From Longimicrobiales bacterium (GTDB lineage: Bacteria > Gemmatimonadota > Gemmatimonadetes > Longimicrobiales > Gaopeijiaceae): a stretch of DNA of 8,243 bases. Shown one piece after another: positions 6,538-8,243 of the stretch. The notes under the pieces were generated by a model, which saw only the letters and a program-made list of their open reading frames with translations, was not told the origin of the DNA and ran no database searches. The position numbers and the translations under genes were made by a program. Within the stretch, counting starts at the first letter, position 1, and every line of letters begins with the position of its first letter. The stretch covers positions 1-8,243 of the forward strand of contig JANQME010000140.1 of assembly GCA_028280205.1 (NCBI GenBank). Reading direction: 5' to 3'.

Positions 6538-7719
6538 GTGAACGTCCCCGAGCTCCGCGCCGACACCCCCGGCCTCGCGCATCGGATCCACCTGAACCAC
6601 GCCGGGGCATCTCTGATGCCCCGGCCGGTCCTCGACGCGATCCGGGACCACGTCGACCTCGAGGCCCGCATCGGCGGATACGAGGCCGCCGCGGAGGCGG
6701 CCGGGGCGATCGAGGCGAGCTACGGGCACGTGGCCGAGCTCCTCGGTACGCAGCCGGACCGGATCGCGATGACCGAGCACGCCACCGCATCCTTCGTGGC
6801 CGCGCTCTCCTCGATCCCGTTCGAGCGCGGCGACATCGTCCTCACCACCCGAAACGACTACGTCTCGAACCAGATCCAGTACCTGTCGCTCGCGCACCGC
6901 TTCGGAGTCGAGGTGGTGCGGGCCCCGGACGCGCCCGAGGGCGGGGTCGATCTGGAGGCGATGGAAGGGCTGATCCACCGGCGTCGGCCGCGCCTCGTCG
7001 CACTCACCCAGTGTCCGACGAGCTCGGGCCTGGTTCAGGACGCCGAAACGGTCGGAGCGATGTGCCGGGCCCGCGACGTCTACTATCTGGTGGACGGATG
7101 TCAGTCCGTGGGACAGATGCCCGTCGACGTCGAGACGATGGGGTGCGACTTCTTCTCCGCAACGTCCAGGAAGTACCTGCGCGGGCCCCGTGGCGCCGGC
7201 TTCCTCTTCGTCTCGGACCGGGTGCTCGACGCCGGTCTCGAGCCGCTCTTCCCCGATATGCGGGGGGCGGACTGGATCGGCGAGGACCTCTACCAGCCCG
7301 CACCCGACGCCCGCCGCTTCGAGACGTGGGAGTTCGCGTGGGCTCTGGTGCTCGGCACGGGAGCGGCGGCGGCGTACGCGAACGCGCTGGACATGGCATC
7401 GGTGCAGGAGCGGGCACGAGGTCTGGCCGCGGAGCTGAGGGAGCGTCTGGCCGCGCTGCCCGGCTGTACGGTTCTCGATCGCGGGCCCGTCCTCGGTGCG
7501 ACCGTGACGGCGTCCTTCGAGGGGCACGTGCCGGCCGATCTGGTCACCGCGCTGCGGCGGCGGGGCATCAACACGTCGTCGCAGACCCGGATCGACGCCG
7601 TCCTCGACTACGATGCGAAAGGCGTGGACGGGGCGCTGAGGATGTCGCCGCACTACGTGAACGAGACCTCCGACCTCGACGCGCTGCTCCACGCGCTGGA
7701 AGAGATCGTGGGTGGGTGA
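6538..7719 (+). CDS. Class V aminotransferase-fold PLP-dependent enzyme
   Basis: Cytoplasmic fold-type I PLP enzyme of the class V aminotransferase / cysteine desulfurase group; no signal peptide is seen. The 393-aa length fits the family. The N-terminus has HLNHAGASLMPRPVLDAI, typical of the group. Probable PLP contacts are T79-T83 (TEHAT, phosphate), D186 and Q189 in LVDGCQSVGQ (pyridine nitrogen and ring), and K212 in SATSRKYLRGPRGAGF (Schiff base). R368 in LRMSPHYVNE is the likely substrate carboxylate arginine. The loop where SufS-type desulfurases hold their catalytic cysteine reads GINTSSQTRIDAV and lacks Cys, so desulfurase activity is unlikely; transamination, racemisation or C-S/C-N lysis remain open. 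The start is GTG 6538, the first usable start before the conserved region, without a clear Shine-Dalgarno. It begins 26 bp after the amidohydrolase stop and is probably in the same transcript. The exact reaction cannot be assigned. Confidence 0.87.
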   Translation: MNVPELRADTPGLAHRIHLNHAGASLMPRPVLDAIRDHVDLEARIGGYEAAAEAAGAIEASYGHVAELLGTQPDRIAMTEHATASFVAALSSIPFERGDIVLTTRNDYVSNQIQYLSLAHRFGVEVVRAPDAPEGGVDLEAMEGLIHRRRPRLVALTQCPTSSGLVQDAETVGAMCRARDVYYLVDGCQSVGQMPVDVETMGCDFFSATSRKYLRGPRGAGFLFVSDRVLDAGLEPLFPDMRGADWIGEDLYQPAPDARRFETWEFAWALVLGTGAAAAYANALDMASVQERARGLAAELRERLAALPGCTVLDRGPVLGATVTASFEGHVPADLVTALRRRGINTSSQTRIDAVLDYDAKGVDGALRMSPHYVNETSDLDALLHALEEIVGG

Positions 7720-7752
7720 AGCCGAGCACCCGGCGGCGGCGGAACTCGTCTC

Positions 7753-7782
7753 CTGCGGTCGTGGTCTTCGGCGGCTAGCTTG
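7753..7782 (+). promoter_or_regulatory. Weak candidate promoter upstream of the exported hydrolase gene
   Basis: Within the 126-bp gap after the PLP enzyme, CTG (7753-7755) lies 20 bases before TAGCTTG (7776-7782). This loosely resembles the TTG-N19-21-TAnnTTTG promoter known from Bacteroidetes, with mismatches in both elements. It would give a leader of about 60 bases before GTG 7846. The gap also holds a run of four CGG triplets (7731-7742) and nothing else recognisable. Confidence 0.2.
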
Positions 7783-7845
7783 CCCTCGCCCACCCCCGAG
7801 CGCCGGACTGCGTCGGGACTCGACCATCCTCCATCCGCGACTTCC

Positions 7846-8243
7846 GTGAAGGCCCAGCCCAGGACGCCCCCGCGAACCGTCGCGCCGGCATTGCTGGCCG
7901 CGCTCCTCGTCGGTCCCGGCCTCGTGACCGCTCAAGAGGAACACGGCCGCTACGACTTCGTCACCACCCGGGACGGACGCGAGTTGCGCCTGACGTACGA
8001 CGCCACGCACGATGTCCAGGGGAGCGGGGACGATGCCGTGACCCGGGTGGTGTTCGTCCACCACGGAGGGAGCCAGAACCCGACGACGTACTTCGACCGC
8101 ATGATGGCGGCGCTGAGTGCGGTGGACGCGGAACGGCCCGGCGAAGACGTCGCGGGAAAGACGCTCGTGATCTCTCCCTCGATGATCGGGGAGCACCACG
8201 TGGCCGACCGCCCCGAGCGCTACGCGGACGGGCACTACCCGTA
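7846..8243 (+). CDS. Exported alpha/beta-hydrolase-like protein, 3' end cut by window edge
   Basis: The first 132 codons of a secreted protein, open to the window end. A signal peptide covers residues 1-29: basic start KAQPRTPPR, hydrophobic core APALLAALLVG, and likely cleavage VTA/Q30. The mature start GRYDFVTTRDGRELRLTY is a beta-rich lead-in, followed by a strand and turn RVVFVHHGGSQNPTTYF (67-83). This fits strand 3 and the HGG oxyanion-hole turn of alpha/beta-hydrolases. A second strand, KTLVISPSMIG (105-115), also fits the fold. The catalytic Ser, Asp and His would lie beyond the edge, so neither enzyme class nor activity is confirmed. GTG 7846 was chosen because the signal peptide begins there; an in-frame TTG at 7780 would add residues without signal character. 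No Shine-Dalgarno is evident. It could belong to the secreted esterase or polymer-depolymerase groups. Confidence 0.62.
   Translation, partial: MKAQPRTPPRTVAPALLAALLVGPGLVTAQEEHGRYDFVTTRDGRELRLTYDATHDVQGSGDDAVTRVVFVHHGGSQNPTTYFDRMMAALSAVDAERPGEDVAGKTLVISPSMIGEHHVADRPERYADGHYP

Noticed and set aside
4778..6790. 670-codon minus-strand open frame
   Set aside because: Antisense shadow of the amidohydrolase and the start of the PLP enzyme; Arg/Val/His/Leu-rich composition without motifs, while the plus strand shows full metal-ligand and PLP motifs.
7731..7742. (CGG)4 triplet run as a functional microsatellite
   Set aside because: Only four units, in GC-rich intergenic DNA; expected by chance and not in a coding or promoter-spacer position that would suggest phase variation.
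6427..8235. 602-codon minus-strand open frame
   Set aside because: Antisense to three plus-strand genes with recognisable motifs; low-complexity composition typical of GC-rich antisense frames.

Overview
The window is about 8.2 kb of dense, very GC-rich bacterial chromosome with six protein-coding genes, two of them cut by the window edges. There are no RNA genes, insertion sequences, CRISPR arrays or gaps over about 150 bases. The most likely source is a Gemmatimonadota-like bacterium, or a relative in the FCB group. This rests on three things: a small secreted protein with a carboxypeptidase-regulatory-like domain and a TonB plug-like domain but no barrel, a type I recall as common there; Bacteroidetes-like signal peptides cut just before Gln; and strong G/C bias at third codon positions. 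The assignment is an inference, because no rRNA or marker phylogeny is available.

Left block (1-3716, minus strand): ligA (NAD-dependent DNA ligase, complete, GTG start) is followed 70 bp downstream by polX (family X DNA polymerase with a C-terminal PHP domain, whose last residues run off the left edge). PolX fills short gaps and its family can trim or open abasic ends, while LigA seals the nick. The pair therefore reads as a gap-repair or base-excision-repair operon.

Centre (3717-3863): a 147-bp divergent intergenic region. It holds a -10-like element for ligA, a perfect 16-bp palindrome, and a -10-like element so close to the rightward start codon that the transcript could be leaderless.

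Right block (3864-8243, plus strand): (i) a 292-aa exported plug-like protein with a Tat-like signal and a C-terminal glycine-zipper membrane segment; (ii) a 550-aa exported metal-dependent amidohydrolase with a full set of binuclear metal ligands and a strongly aromatic insert; (iii) a cytoplasmic class V PLP-dependent enzyme 26 bp behind it, probably in the same transcript; (iv) the first 132 residues of an exported alpha/beta-hydrolase-like protein. Three of these four carry signal peptides predicted to be cut directly before Gln. The block looks like envelope and extracytoplasmic hydrolysis functions plus one cytoplasmic PLP enzyme; no substrate can be assigned from sequence.

I did not find a clearly new defence or mobile system. 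The most interesting items are the barrel-less plug protein with its glycine-zipper tail, the repeated Ala-x-Ala/Gln signal cleavage pattern, and the ligA-polX pairing.
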